Below, piece after piece: positions 46,850 to 58,068 of a stretch of DNA of 64,000 bases. A model generated the notes under the pieces. It worked only from the letters and a program-made list of their open reading frames with translations. It searched no databases and had not been told where the DNA came from. How positions within the stretch are numbered: the first letter of the stretch is position 1; each line of letters starts with the position of its first letter. The position numbers and the translations under genes are program-made. This DNA is from Notamacropus eugenii (taxonomy: Eukaryota > Chordata > Mammalia > Diprotodontia > Macropodidae), in NCBI RefSeq assembly GCF_028372415.1, contig NC_092872.1, forward strand, positions 513,174,224-513,238,223. The letters are read 5' to 3'.

Positions 46850-47945
46850 TAGAGGCTTAGGTAAAACAATGCCTGCAGTCTGGTTGGGTGAAGACAGTGT
46901 TGGGGCAGAGGGAAAGATGCTGGGTTGATGCCTGGAGGTGGGTGGAATTATGGCATTTGTTTTGTACTTTAAAGGATGAATAGGAATCTGGTAGGTTTAA
47001 ATGCTGGGAGGGAGGACATTCAAGAAATAGTAACCCTCCAGTATAGTACCCCTGGAGATGGAGCCCCACACCATGCCAGTTCCTATCAGGGCCTCAACCT
47101 GGCTTCAGATCAGCTGAGACAGAAGCCTCATTGTTGAGGCCAGCACACAGAGAGACACCAGTGGCCCCAGCAAAGCTGAGAGAGAAAGGGCCTAGGCAAA
47201 ATCCAGCCTCAGAAGCCTTTGAAGCTTGTGGTGGAAGCCCAGCACCAAGGGGTAGGACCCCAGGTGAAGGGTGTCTACGTGAGGGAAACAGCCTGATAGC
47301 AAGAAGAAACCCTTGAATTTCCATAAAGGAGGCCCCTAGTCTGGTTCACTATACTCAGGACTGGGAAGAAGGCCATCATTCAGTTTGGGACCTTGACCTA
47401 AGCGAAGGCTCTACCTCTGAACAAATCAGGGAAAAGTGACCAACCATGAAGAAATAACCTTGGTTTGAGAAGACACCCACCCAGGGACAAATCCCAAAGA
47501 AGATAGGGATCTCACAAGTCCAGGTAAGGCCTCAGAGAAAAGAAAAGAGCCACAGGAATTAATTGGAATACCCAGAGGAAACATAACAACAGAGAATGGA
47601 AAAGCTGCAAGGAAAAAATGGCAATGAAAATTTACACCTTAACTCAAAAGTGTAGATCAAGACATTTTTTTTTAACACATGACCAATGGAGGAATTTGCT
47701 TATCTATATGTATTTGTGACGGGTTTTGTTTTTCTTTCTCAATGTGCGTGTAGAAGTTGGAGGGAGATAAAGCAGGTTTTTGTTCTTTGAAAAAAATATT
47801 AATTAAAAAAACTTTACAACAGATGATGGAAAATTTTGTACAGGATGTGGATACTCTGAAAATTAGAATGGGCTGGACAAAAACAATGACAAAATACAAG
47901 AAATATCAAAGCAAAACCAAAAAATTGAAAGAAAAAAATAAGAAT
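46850..47945 (+). mobile_element. Probable LINE-1 5' UTR and start of ORF1, sense, decayed
   Basis: A GC-richer segment (47040-47520) is followed by A-rich Lys/Glu-coding sequence (47560-47945; GAAAATTAGAATGGGCTGGA resembles an L1 ORF1 segment also found at 51366). That order is typical of an L1 5' UTR entering ORF1. The ORFs at 47094-47324, 47131-47316 and 47757-47951 are short and not genes. The assignment is inferred. Confidence 0.45.
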
Positions 47946-47969
47946 ATATAAAAAACAAATGACATGGCA

Positions 47970-48700
47970 AACTGATAGAGACCCTCTTAAGAAATGTTAG
48001 ACTCTCACATAAAAAGAAAATTATAAATGTTGGAGGGACTTTGGGAAAATAGGCACACTGATAAACTGTTGATGGATTGGTGAATAGGAACAGTCATTGA
48101 GGAAAGCAGTTTGATATTACCCACAAAAAGTTACAAACGGTGCATGCTATTTGGCCCAGCTCTATCACTGGTAGGCTTAAGAAGAAAAGAGGTCAAAGAT
48201 AGAGGAAAAAACCCTTTATGTAAACAAATATTTATAGCAATTTCTTTTGTGGTGGGAAAAAGCTGAAAACAGGATGTCTGACATGAGGAATGGATGTGTA
48301 AGTTGTGGTATAAGTATGTGAGGAAGTAAATGATTTCAAAAAGACATGAAAAAACTTGAACTGGTGGAAAGTGAAGTGAGCAGAACCTAAAGAACAATTT
48401 TAAACTAACTTCAATATGAGGAATTTTATAAACTGATGAATAAAATGAGCAAAAATAATTTGACAACACTAAAGTGAAACAGCTTTGAAAGCTGAAAGAA
48501 CTCTGATCTACTAACCATCCATAATTTCGGAGGACATACTGAAGCACGCTCATCATTTCAGAAAGGTGATGGGTTTAGGGTGAGGAATGAGAACGTTATA
48601 TGGATTAAGTGAATTGTATGAAATTGTGAATAGTATCGAGCAAAACTAAGTGTAAGCTTACAAGGGGAAAAATAAATCTGTTATGGAATAGATTTCCGTG
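47970..48700 (+). mobile_element. LINE-1 3' end, sense, decayed
   Basis: It keeps the order of the L1 end at 61454-61880: ATGTTGGAGGGACTTTGGGA, CTGATAAACTGTTGATGGAT, ATTTGGCCCAGCTCTATCAC, AAATATTTATAGCAATTTCT, GGTGGAAAGTGAAGTGAGCA. It follows the ORF1-like part directly, so most of ORF2 is missing. The 141-codon reverse frame is antisense to it. Confidence 0.65.
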
Positions 48701-49235
48701 CATTCCTGATGAAAAGACCATAATTAAATAGATAGTTGGATATGAAAATGTAGCACCATCGAAAGAAACAAAGCTACATATATTTGTGTAATTGAAAGAG
48801 AATATATGAAGATTATTTATAAATTAATATGGAGATATAGGAAACATGTCTTTTTAGAACTCTAATATTTAAGGATCACAGTAAAAAGTTAAAGTGAACA
48901 GTTTGTGGGTGATTTTGTTTCAATGGTCTTAGAAGACTAAGATAGGGATGAGACTACTGTGAAAGAAAGGAAGAGGGAAATTATTGTTGCAAAATAGAGG
49001 TGCATAGGACAGAAAGTATACATACATACACATACGTACACGAGTATGTGTATATTGTGTGCCATGATGGAAAGGGTGAGGGGAATAGGCATCTCATGAG
49101 CCTCAATTTCATCTGATGTGTATAAAAGAAAACTGAATACAGTTATACTCAGATCTTGACATAAAAATGCATCTCAAAAGGGAAATAAGAGGGGACAAGG
49201 ACAAAGTTGGGGTAGAGAGGACCCTAAGAAAGAGG
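48701..49235. other. AT-rich DNA, possible L1 3' UTR trace
   Basis: No clear assignment. A small TACATACA/CACATACG run sits near 49020. Confidence 0.35.
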
Positions 49236-49237
49236 CA

Positions 49238-49390
49238 AGGATAGGTCAGTCAGTATTTATAATGGTTTACAATGTGTCAGACATTGTGCTAAGTGCTAAT
49301 GATACCAAGGTAAAACAACAACAAACTTCTTTCTCGAAAGGGACTCAGTCTCATGGGTTTGTAAGGGAATAGTAACAAATAAAATAGTCT
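49238..49390 (-). mobile_element. L2 3' terminus, antisense
   Basis: GTCAGTCAGTATTTATAATG, GTCAGACATTGTGCTAAGTG, AAGGGACTCAGTCTCATGGG. Confidence 0.6.
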
Positions 49391-49559
49391 TGTTTGGTAG
49401 AGGGAGCCGCATAAAGGCTCAAAAGGAAAGGAAGGATGCAAAAATTTGGAATTAGGATTGGGGTGAGGAGAAGAAAAGAGTTCCAGTAGAGAAAGCAGGC
49501 TGTTTTGCTTGTAAGATAAGCAAACGTCAGACAAATTCCTTCTCTTCTACACTATTTAT

Positions 49560-50040
49560 AAAGAGGAAAGTAAGAGGAAAGAGAAAAAAATTATGAGGAC
49601 AAGTTGGAAGATAATACACAATTAACTTCCATAACTGTGAACAGGTTGAAATGGAAGAGGATAGAATATATTAGAAAACAGAATTCAGCATTATATGGTT
49701 TACAAGAAATATACTTGAAATGGAGATTTATAGAGTTCATTTATTAGTGCTGGGACAAAATCTTATACTTCAGCTCAATACTGAAAAGCACAGTTAGCAA
49801 TCATGACCACAGATAGTAAATATAAAAAAAGATATATAAGTAGGGAAATTATGCTAAAAGGCACCACTAATTAATATAAATACTTAGTATATATGCACAT
49901 AGCAACATCCAAATAGAAATAACTAGTAAAACTATAATAGTGGGGAACCTTAATGTAACCTTTGTAGAGCCAGACAAATATAAAATTAATATGAAAGAAG
50001 TTTAGAATCCAAAAAGATCTTCAGAAAAACTAGAGAAAAA
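49560..50040 (+). mobile_element. Probable LINE-1 internal fragment, sense
   Basis: A-rich sequence with GTATATATGCACATAGCAAC and AGTGGGGAACCTTAATGTAA, which resembles the start of L1 ORF2 (endonuclease region), full of stops. Low certainty. Confidence 0.4.
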
Positions 50041-50329
50041 CAACCACATGGCTATTACTGAAGATAGAAAGGAATTTACTTCCTGCATTTTTGTTTTAAT
50101 AAAAATTGACCACTCTGCCACCTAGCTCCCATAAGCATAGCTTAGTTATTTATTTTTACATGCATTTATAATCTATTCCATTGCCCCTCCCTCAAATTTG
50201 GCAACAATAGCAACAAAATAATGAAAAATAAATCTTGATCATAAACACACACAACTATGCATAATAGTCCAGCAAAACAAATTCTCGCATTGCTTCTGAC
50301 TGAAAATGCCTCTCTGAATTTTAAGTTCA

Positions 50330-50545
50330 CTCTTTGGCAAGCTACAAGTGGTATGTTTCATCTTTAGTGTTCTGGATTTTTAATATATGTTAACTTGATT
50401 AGATTGGAAATAATTCCAATTGCTTTCCAGAATGATGTACCATCTCATAGCTCCAACAACAGTGCATTAACATGTTTTTTTTCTGTAGCCTCTCCAATGT
50501 TTTGTCCTTTTTCTTTATTAATTTTGTTATGACAGATATGAAGTG
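50330..50545 (-). mobile_element. LINE-1 ORF2 C-terminal fragment, antisense
   Basis: CTCATAGCTCCAACAACAGT, CATTAACATGTTTTTTTTCT and CTCTCCAATGTTTTGTC are the reverse of the L1 region encoding the C-W-W-x-C segment. Confidence 0.55.
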
Positions 50546-50558
50546 GTACTTATATTAA

Positions 50559-50750
50559 GGGCAACTAGGTAGTATAGTGGATAGGGTGCCAGGCTAGTAG
50601 TCAGGGAGACTCATCTTCCTGCATTCAAATATGGCAGACAACTGACTACATGACCAAGGAGATGGCAAACCACTCCAGTCTCTTTGCTAAGAAAACCCCA
50701 AATGAGGTCATAAAGAGTCAGACGTAACTGAAAAGACTGAACAAGAACTT
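50559..50750 (+). repeat. RTE-tailed tRNA-SINE (MAR1-like), sense, internally deleted
   Basis: GGGCAACTAGGTAGTATAGT head, then GGAGATGGCAAACCACTCCA, AAGAAAACCCCAAATGAGGT, ACTGAAAAGACTGAACAAGA. Confidence 0.8.
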
Positions 50751-50754
50751 GAAC

Positions 50755-51245
50755 TGAACTTTGAAAAAAAGAAATTCTGAGAATTAGAGGTGAGAAGGAA
50801 GGGTATTCCAGGTGTGGGGGATAGCCTCTTCAAAGAAAGATATAGGAGGTGGAGAGTTGTTTGTGAAAAACAGCAAGAATGCCAGTTAGTTTGTACTATT
50901 GAGACCAAGAAAGGAAATAATATGTAATAATGCTGGAAAAATAAGTTAGAGCTAGCTGTGACAGGTTTTAAATGCTAAACAGACTAGTTTATTTTTGATC
51001 TTAGAGCTAAGAAGGATCCACTGGAGTTTATTGAGTAGGGGAGTGACATGGTTACTTTAAGAACTTGAGCTTTAAGAAATTCAATTTTATAACTGTATGG
51101 AGAATGCATTAGAGGAGAGATGATGCAAGCAAACACATTAATAGTTAATAGTCCAGGCTAGAGGTTTTTGAGGGCTTGAACTAGGGTGATGGCAGTATGG
51201 AGAAAAGTAGATTATGAAAAAAAGACTGAGGGACTATCTATGGAT
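50755..51245 (-). mobile_element. L2-clade LINE 3' region, antisense
   Basis: GGGTATTCCAGGTGTGGGGG, GCCAGTTAGTTTGTACTATT, CACTGGAGTTTATTGAGTAG, GGGGAGTGACATGGTTACTT, AACTAGGGTGATGGCAGTAT. It is clearly L2, with no 3' terminus. Confidence 0.75.
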
Positions 51246-51249
51246 GGAA

Positions 51250-52930
51250 TTAAAATGATTTTACAAATGATATGATGTTAGAAGAATTAAAATGGACAAG
51301 AAATGAGAGCTAGAGAGAAAAGAATTGGGGAGAGATACCGAAATTTACTCACAATAGACTCCTTGAAAATTAGAATGAACCAAATAGAAGTTGATTCCTC
51401 TATGAGACAATAAAAAATATTTCAATGTCAAAAGACTGAAAAAATAATATGTAAGGTATCTCTGCTACAAACTGACTTGGACAACAGATAAATGAGGGAT
51501 AATTTAAGAATCATTGGTCTTTCTGAAAGCAATGACCCAAAACAGAGTCCAGACATTATCAAGAAATCATAAAACTGCCTAGATCTTTTAGAAACATAAC
51601 AACTTGAAAATAGAAACTGACAATCTGAAAGAATGAAAACCTTCAAAAATATAAAATGCTCATATGAAGAGAATAGGAAATAAATGAACTCCCAAAGGGT
51701 AGGGGGAAAGAAAGCCCAAGTCAGATGGATTTATAATGGTATTCTGTCAAACATTTAAGGAATAATTGATTCCAATTCCATAAAAGCTGTTTTAAGAAAT
51801 AGGAAAAGAAGATGTTCTGCAAATTCCTTCTATGCCACAAATATGATCTTCATACCTAAACCAGATAGAGTCAAAACAGAAAAAGAAAACCGCAGGTCAA
51901 TATCTCTAATGAATATCTATGAAAGAAATTTAAATAAAATATTAGCAAGAAGATTACAGTTACATATCAGAGATTATTTACTACTACCAGCTTAGATTTA
52001 TAAAAGGAATGTATGGCTAATTCAAAATTAGGAAATCTATAAACATAATTGACTATATTAATGACAAGAAAAACAAAAATATGATTAGGTCAATTAATGC
52101 TGAAAAAGCTTTTTACAAATAAACATTAAATTCTTAAAAAACATACTAGAAAACATAGGAATAAATGGATCTTTCCTTCTTATGATAAGTAGCTATCTAT
52201 TTAAAGTTAAGAACCAGCATTATCTGTAATGGGGATAAACTAGAAGACTTTTTCAATATGATCAGGAATTAAGTAAGGACGTCCTTTATGACCATTTCCA
52301 CTCAGTGCAGTCTAAAATGTTAGCTATGACAAAGCAAGAAGAATAATTGATAAAATAAGCAGGCAAAGAAAAAACAAAATTATTGCCTTTTCCAAATGAT
52401 ATGATGGTTTAGAGAATTGCGGAGAATAAACTAAAAAGCAATTGAAACAGCTTGGGCAAGGATATAAAATAAACCTGCATAAAACATCACTGTTTTTGTA
52501 TATTGTCAACAAAATCAATCAAGAAGAGATAAGAAAGAGAAATTCCACTTAAAATAGCTATGGAAAATATAAAATACTGGGAATCTACTTGCCAACACAT
52601 GCATAGAAACTACATGAAAACAGTTACCAAAAACTCTTTATGCAGATTTAAATATTTTGAAAAAATACAAATTACTCATGAGTAGGATAAGCCAAAATAA
52701 TTTTTAAAAATGAAAATACTACTTTATTCAGTGTCATTAAAGAATTACAAAAAGATTATAATATAGCTAGAAAAAATTATAACAAAGTTCATCTGGAAGA
52801 ACAAAATGTTCAGGACCTTAGGGTAAATAATGAAAAAAAAATGTGGGAAGGATAGCAGCACCTCATCTCAAACTATATTAAAAAGCCATGATTGTCACAA
52901 CAATTTGATATTGACTAAGAAATAGGTCAA
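51250..52930 (+). mobile_element. LINE-1 ORF1-end to ORF2 reverse transcriptase region, sense, decayed
   Basis: 51480-51640 resembles ORF1 (GAATCATTGGTCTTTCTGAA, reading R/K-I-I-G-L-x-E-S). 51890-52330 translates with stops to the reverse transcriptase core ([20 protein letters not shown] near 51901-51960, then K-x-F-L and a GIRQGCPL-like step near 52260). 52560-52930 continues towards the C-terminal part. Many stops and indels; no coding capacity. Confidence 0.7.
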
Positions 52931-52961
52931 TCAGTGGAGCATATTAGATACATAATTGTGT

Positions 52962-53272
52962 GTTTGTCCTTCATTGCTGAAGAAGACCATGCCATCAGAG
53001 AAATGATGACATGACTTGCACTTGACTGTGTTTTGTTTTTTTTTTGAATGAGAGAGGGCTGTGCAGGTCCCCAGCCTCACTTCTCCTCCAGAGCCATTTG
53101 AATCCAGTGACCAGATATTCACCAGGATGACTGGGGATGAGGCAATTGGGGTTAAGTGATTTTCCCAAGGTTACACAGCTAGTGAGTGTCAAGTGTCTGA
53201 GGTGAGATTTGAACTCAGGTCCTCCTGACTCCTGCACTGGTGCTCTATCCACTGCACCACCTAGCTGCCCTT
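52962..53272 (-). repeat. Long-tailed tRNA-SINE, full length, antisense
   Basis: The right end is the reversed tRNA-like head (CCACTGCACCACCTAGCTGC). The middle has GTGAGTGTCAAGTGTCTGAG. The left 190 bp are a tail not seen in the MAR1-like copies: CTCCTCCAGAGCCATTTGAA, GTGACCAGATATTCACCAGG, CATCAGAGAAATGATGACAT. A second copy of the tail is at 55635-55800. Confidence 0.8.
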
Positions 53273-53274
53273 TG

Positions 53275-54025
53275 GATACATAATATATAGAAGCAAAATA
53301 GCACAGTAGCCTAATGTTTTATGAACCCAAAGATCCCAACTATTGGAGTAATAATTCACTATTTGCCCAAGATCTATCTGGAAAATTGGAAAGCAGTGTG
53401 TTGAAGTGAAGTGTGGAACATCATACACCACATAAGCAAGACGAGCTCCACGTTGGGACATGACTTTGACATAAAATCTAAGTGACATCAAAAAAGGAAA
53501 TTAGAGAAGTAAAGAAGAAATTATTTGTATCTAGGAAAACAATAAGAGTTCATGACCAAACAAAGGATAGAGAGGATCCCAAAAGGAGAATTTTGATTAT
53601 ATAAAACTCAAAAGTTTCTGCATAAACAAAACCAATGCACCTAAAATAGAAGAGGAAGAGGTAAATGGAACAACTTCATTTTTTTTTTGCAGTTAACTTC
53701 TCTGAAAAGAGCATATTTATGATATGTAGGAACTAATTCAAATTTGTAAGAATAAGAACCATTTTCCAATTGATAAATTGTCAAAAAGTTATGAACACAG
53801 TTTTCAGAAGAAATATAAGCTATCAATAGCAATATGAAAAATGCTATAAATCACTAATAATGAGGAAAATACTCATTGAAACAACTCTGAGTATTCACTT
53901 CACAGTCATCAGATTTCCAAAATTAATTTTAAAAATGGCAAATGCTGGAAAGAATATGGGAAAGTGGATACATTATTAATACACTGTTAGTGGAGCTATG
54001 AATTGTTCAAGCCATACTGCAAATT
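53275..54025 (+). mobile_element. LINE-1 ORF2 C-terminal part, sense, decayed
   Basis: GGAAAACAATAAGAGTTCAT, AAAGTTTCTGCATAAACAAA, AATTGATAAATTGTCAAAAA, GCAAATGCTGGAAAGAATAT and GGGAAAGTGGATACATTATT follow the usual L1 order. It continues the L1 at 51250-52930 across the SINE insertion. Confidence 0.65.
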
Positions 54026-54485
54026 CAATTCATTTTAATAAACATTTATTAAATGCTGACTACATGACTGGCACTATGCTGTGTTGGAGATACAAATAAG
54101 AAAAAATTAGTCCTTGTTCACAAGCAGCTTACAATCTAATGAGGGAAGACAGCATACAAAAGAAAGCTGAAAAGCAGAGGGGCGAAGAAACCGAGAGACA
54201 TGATATTCTATGGAGTTGAAGCCAAGTTGAGCAGCTGATGGAAAATGAAGAGCTACATGGAAAGTTCTGAAGTCCCTCTCAAAAGGAAGGTTTGGGGAAA
54301 AGTTCAGTCAAAGAAGGTACTGAGTGTCAAAACTAAATGTGCTCTGATTCTAACCCTAAATGCATGGCGATGAGATTTCAGATGATTGGCTTGATGACAT
54401 GATGGTCCATGGAGTTAAAACTAAGCAGAATTGTTGATGAAAAACTGATGGTTGACTAGGAAAACAGTTCTGGAGCTACACCCCC
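54026..54485 (-). mobile_element. L2-terminated element, antisense, splitting the L1
   Basis: Starts like a reversed L2 terminus (AATAAACATTTATTAAATGC, GGCACTATGCTGTGTTGGAG, CAAGCAGCTTACAATCTAAT). The rest is not L2 and contains two related segments (from about 54198 and 54395) sharing GACATGAT, CATGGAGTT and a GATGGAAAA/GATGAAAAA step. The L1 resumes at about 54490. The family is unknown. Confidence 0.5.
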
Positions 54486-54489
54486 CACC

Positions 54490-54975
54490 TCCCAAATTAT
54501 TAAAGTGTGTATTGACCTAGTGATATCTTTACTAGATCTAAAACCCAAAGAGATCAAAGAAAGAGGAAAAGGGTCCATATGTATGACAATATTAATAACG
54601 CCTCTTTTAATGTGATGGAAAAGACCTAGAACCTGAGGGAGCTTTTGACTGAAGAAGGTATGGTATATGAATGTTATCGAATATTATTGTGCTGTAAGAA
54701 ATAATGAAAGGGGCGTTTCAGAGAAATATGGTAAGACTTGTATGAATTGATGCAGAATGAGGAGAACAATTTACATAACCACAATGATATTGTAAAGAAA
54801 AATGACTTTCAAATACTCAGAGGAACTCTGATTAATGCAGTGACCAATTACAATTCTAGAGGACACAAAATGAAACATGCCAGCTGTCTCCTAAAGGATC
54901 TAAAGTGCAGATTGAGACATAGGTTTTCTTCAACATGGTCCATGAAGACATTTATTTTGCTGGGTCATACAAGTC
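54490..54975 (+). mobile_element. LINE-1 3' end, sense, decayed
   Basis: ATCTAAAACCCAAAGAGATC, GTATGGTATATGAATGTTAT, TGTGCTGTAAGAAATAATGA, ATTGATGCAGAATGAGGAGA: the same order as the intact end at 61454-61880. It is the tail of the split L1. Confidence 0.7.
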
Positions 54976-55180
54976 TGTAACAAAGGTTTTCTTTTCTTTT
55001 TCTCTTCCTTCCTCAAGTAGGGTTGTGGTAGGTAGGAGGGAGAAAAACAGATTTTCAATGAAAAAAATTTTATAAAAGGAGTTGGACATGTTTGAAGGGA
55101 GTAGAGTAGGAACTAGTAGGGAGATACATTGAATATTAGAAAGTGAAAGGATGTTTAATGTTTCAATCTTCAGGAGAAAA

Positions 55181-55386
55181 CTGTTCTGTCCTGCCCTGTC
55201 CTGCCCTGTCCTGCCCTGTCCTGCCCTATCTTGCCTTATCCTGCCCTGTCCTGCCCTATCCTGCCCTGTCCTGCCTTGTCCTGCCCTGTCCTGCCTTGTC
55301 CTGCCCTGTCCTGCCCTACCCTGCCCTATTCTGCCCTGCCCTGTCCTGCCCTGTCTTGCCTTATCCTGCCCTGTCCTGCCCTGTCC
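55181..55386. repeat. Decamer minisatellite, unit CTGTCCTGCC
   Basis: About twenty units of ten bases (two related CCTGY pentamers), with scattered C/T changes such as CTATC and CTTGC. A 10-bp unit keeps several frames open on both strands, so it yields long Gly-Gln-Asp-Arg and Cys-Pro-Ala-Leu ORFs (for example 54952-55548 reverse, 198 codons) that are not genes. Confidence 0.95.
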
Positions 55387-55634
55387 AGTCTTTTCCTTTC
55401 CCAAAATCTTAAACCTACTGCACTCTGAAGCTGGGATGACAATGGGCCCCTGTCTAAGGGCTCTTCTGGACAATCCTGGCTTTAGAGTGACTATCAATAG
55501 TAACTGTTGCTGTTTCCCTCCCAGCTTGTAAAGGGGCCATGAATTCAATGAATGGGTTTTACCTCACCCTAAGTGAGTACATGCAAAGACCTTGGCCTAA
55601 GGGGCCCAAGGTCTCCCAGTGCATCCTGGGTCAT

Positions 55635-55800
55635 CTCCAGTCATCCTGATGAATATCTGGTCACTGGATTCAGATGGCTCTGGAGGAGAAGTGAGGCTGG
55701 TGACCTGCACAGTCCTCCCTCACTCAAAACAAAGTCAAGTGCAAGTCATGTCATCATTTCTCTGATGGCATGGTCTTCTTTGGCAACCAAGGATAAACAC
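55635..55800 (+). repeat. Tail of the long-tailed SINE, sense
   Basis: CAGTCATCCTGATGAATATC, GGCTCTGGAGGAGAAGTGAG, CAAGTGCAAGTCATGTCATC, GATGGCATGGTCTTCTTTGG: the inverse of 52965-53125. The tRNA-like head is absent; the sequence upstream (55573-55634) is not the usual SINE head. Confidence 0.8.
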
Positions 55801-56464
55801 AAAAAACAAGGGGGCAGGACTAACCTCGAAAAGGCAGAAAATTACCTGTTTAGCAGAAACTGAAGGAAAAGTGAAGACAGTAGGGCATCATAGCAAGGAC
55901 TATTAAGATGAAGAGAACAGAGGAAGAGAAAATTCATGTCAAATGTCTACCATTTTCTCAATATAGTGAGAGGCAAGTTCCTCATCTGAGAAACAAGGGG
56001 AGAAGGATTTGTTGGAAGCTCAAGGAGAGAAGAGAAAATTAGGAATAGCTTTTGTGAGGAATGAGACAGGGATTCCATTAGGGAAGAATAAAAAAAACTG
56101 ATTTGCTGTGGTGAGGGCCAAATTGAAGTTGTATAACATGAATTTGTAATGCACCCAGTCGGCATGTTTGTGAGAGTTTTTCCACCTTCATTCAGCTGGA
56201 AGTGGAGGAGGCAGATGATAGGAATAATTAAAGACTGTGGCTTGGTAAGAGCTGAGTGGAGATACAAAGGGGCAAAATATCTGAGAGCAGAAGACGGAGT
56301 TGAACTGGTTATGGTTAACTCTAGTCAAGGTTGGAAAAAGAGAAAAGTGAAGTCAGCATAGAAAGAATGGTCTGAGAAAGGGGTGGAATGATTAGAAGTT
56401 TCAGTGAAGGTGAAGAATAGATAGAGATGCCTAGGAGAAGATAGATAGAGATGGAATGATAGGA
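55801..56464. other. Purine-rich DNA, unassigned
   Basis: GA-rich text that looks like an old interspersed repeat in antisense, but I cannot assign a family. Short ORFs here have no motif. Confidence 0.35.
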
Positions 56465-56696
56465 GTTTGTTGCTGTGTCCAACTCTGTGACCCCATTTGG
56501 GGTTTTTATGGCAGAGATACTAGAGGGGTTTGCAATTTTCTTCTCCAACTCATTTTACAGATGAGAAAAGTGAGGTAAGCAGGGTTAAGTGACTTGCCCA
56601 GGGTCACACAGATAGTAAATATCTGAGTTCAGATTTGAACTCAGGTCTTTTTGACTCAGGCCTGTTGCTCTATCCACTGCACCACCTACCTGCCCC
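56465..56696 (-). repeat. RTE-tailed tRNA-SINE (MAR1-like), antisense
   Basis: TGTGACCCCATTTGGGGTTT, GTTAAGTGACTTGCCCAGGG, TCTATCCACTGCACCACCTA. It is well preserved. Confidence 0.85.
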
Positions 56697-57390
56697 TATA
56701 CAAGTTTATGGCTAGGTAAAGGAATATCAGTTTCTAACTTAAAAAGTGGAATGCTAATGGATAATGATGAGACCCAGTGTGACCATGCCTATGTGTGGCT
56801 GAAGTAGAATAAGTCTTGGGATTTAAAGAGGCTGAAAAATTGGGAGGTTAAAAAGTTAGAAAGAATATTAATTGAATATTGAAGTCCTCTAATAAAAAGA
56901 CAGAAGTTGGGGAGGAGAGGAAGATGATGAAGTAGGTACAGAACTCTTGGAGATGTGGGGAAGATGTGGGCTGAGTAGATGCATAAGGAGAAGCTGCTAA
57001 GAGATGAAGTTAGAATTTGGCAGTGGTAAAGAGGAGCAAGGAGTATTTTGACTTCCCCTCCAGGTTAACGTGTTGGTAGGATGTGGGATAAGGTACACTA
57101 CCGTTGCGGGAGAAGATGACTGGGTATGCACTGTAATCAGGTAGGAGCCAAATCTCAATGAAGGCTATTGAATGGAAAAAGTGTGAGAAACAAATGGATA
57201 AAGGAAAATTTGTCCATTATGGAACAGGATTTACATAGGGTACTATGGAAGGTGTGGATGGGGTTAGAACAGGACATGGTTGAGATCAGGCTAAGGAGGA
57301 CTGGGATGAGAGAACAGGGATTAGGGGTTGGAAATACTTTACTCCTACATGGTTGATGGACATAATCATTAGTTTAACTAAGTTCTGGGT
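56697..57390. other. Purine-rich DNA, unassigned
   Basis: Similar in character to 55801-56464. No gene or clear repeat can be supported. Confidence 0.35.
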
Positions 57391-57394
57391 TATT

Positions 57395-57595
57395 GATAAA
57401 ATCATAAAGTTGGAAGGAACCATAGCAACCTTCTTGTCCAATCCCTTCATTTTATAGATGAGGAAACAGGAATTTCATTTACAGATGAAACTTGCTCAAG
57501 GTTCTATAGGTGCAAGGAGTGTTGTGAGAATCAAGTAAGATAAGGAATGTAAAGCACTTTGCAAACCTTAAACCACCAGGTAAATGTAAGTTTTT
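57395..57595. repeat. MIR/CORE-SINE-like mosaic
   Basis: 57395-57510 reads as a reversed CORE-SINE (AGTTGGAAGGAACCATAGCA, ATAGATGAGGAAACAGGAAT). 57525-57595 reads as a forward MIR 3' end (GTAAAGCACTTTGCAAACCT). Confidence 0.55.
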
Positions 57596-57596
57596 T

Positions 57597-57708
57597 ATCA
57601 TCATCATCATCTTCTTCTTCTCCTTCTTCTTCTACTCATCCTCTTTCTTCTCCTCCTTCTTCTTCTCCATCTCCTCCTCCTCCTCTTCCACTTTCGCTTC
57701 CACCTCCA
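57597..57708. repeat. Imperfect ATC/TTC/TCC trinucleotide tract
   Basis: (ATC)n passes into mixed TTC and TCC units: about 110 bp of almost pure pyrimidine, growing out of the poly-AT end of a MIR. It could form triplex DNA. Confidence 0.9.
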
Positions 57709-58068
57709 GTCAGCAGGTCTCCAGTCTAGTAATGGCTTTATTCCTCAGCCTCCTATTATACACCTGCTGAGCTCAAACAATACTTATAGGCCAATTCAGG
57801 AGTGGCCTGGTAAATGTTTAACAACCTGGTTCTTTGGTGGAAAAATTGTGCAGATATGATTTAAGTTGAATCTGCATTATTAATACTTTCTTAATTCTGA
57901 ACAGTTAACAAAACAACAAATAACTATTGTCAATTGTTCAGTTATGAGTTTTCACACTAAAAATCTCACAGTTGGCTCTCTTGAGCCACTTAGAACTGGC
58001 TCCAATACACCCTTGTATAAGTGGTTCAAAAGAGTTCATTGAGTTTGAACTCTGATTGAAATCTTACA
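57709..58068. other. No recognisable feature
   Basis: Nothing supportable was seen. Confidence 0.4.

Noticed and set aside
48131..48556. 141-codon reverse ORF
   Set aside because: It is antisense to the decayed L1 3' end, and its Phe/Ser/Leu-rich content is what reversed A-rich L1 sequence gives.
54952..55548. 198-codon reverse ORF and matching forward ORFs
   Set aside because: They are produced by the 10-bp tandem repeat, whose unit contains no stop in these frames.
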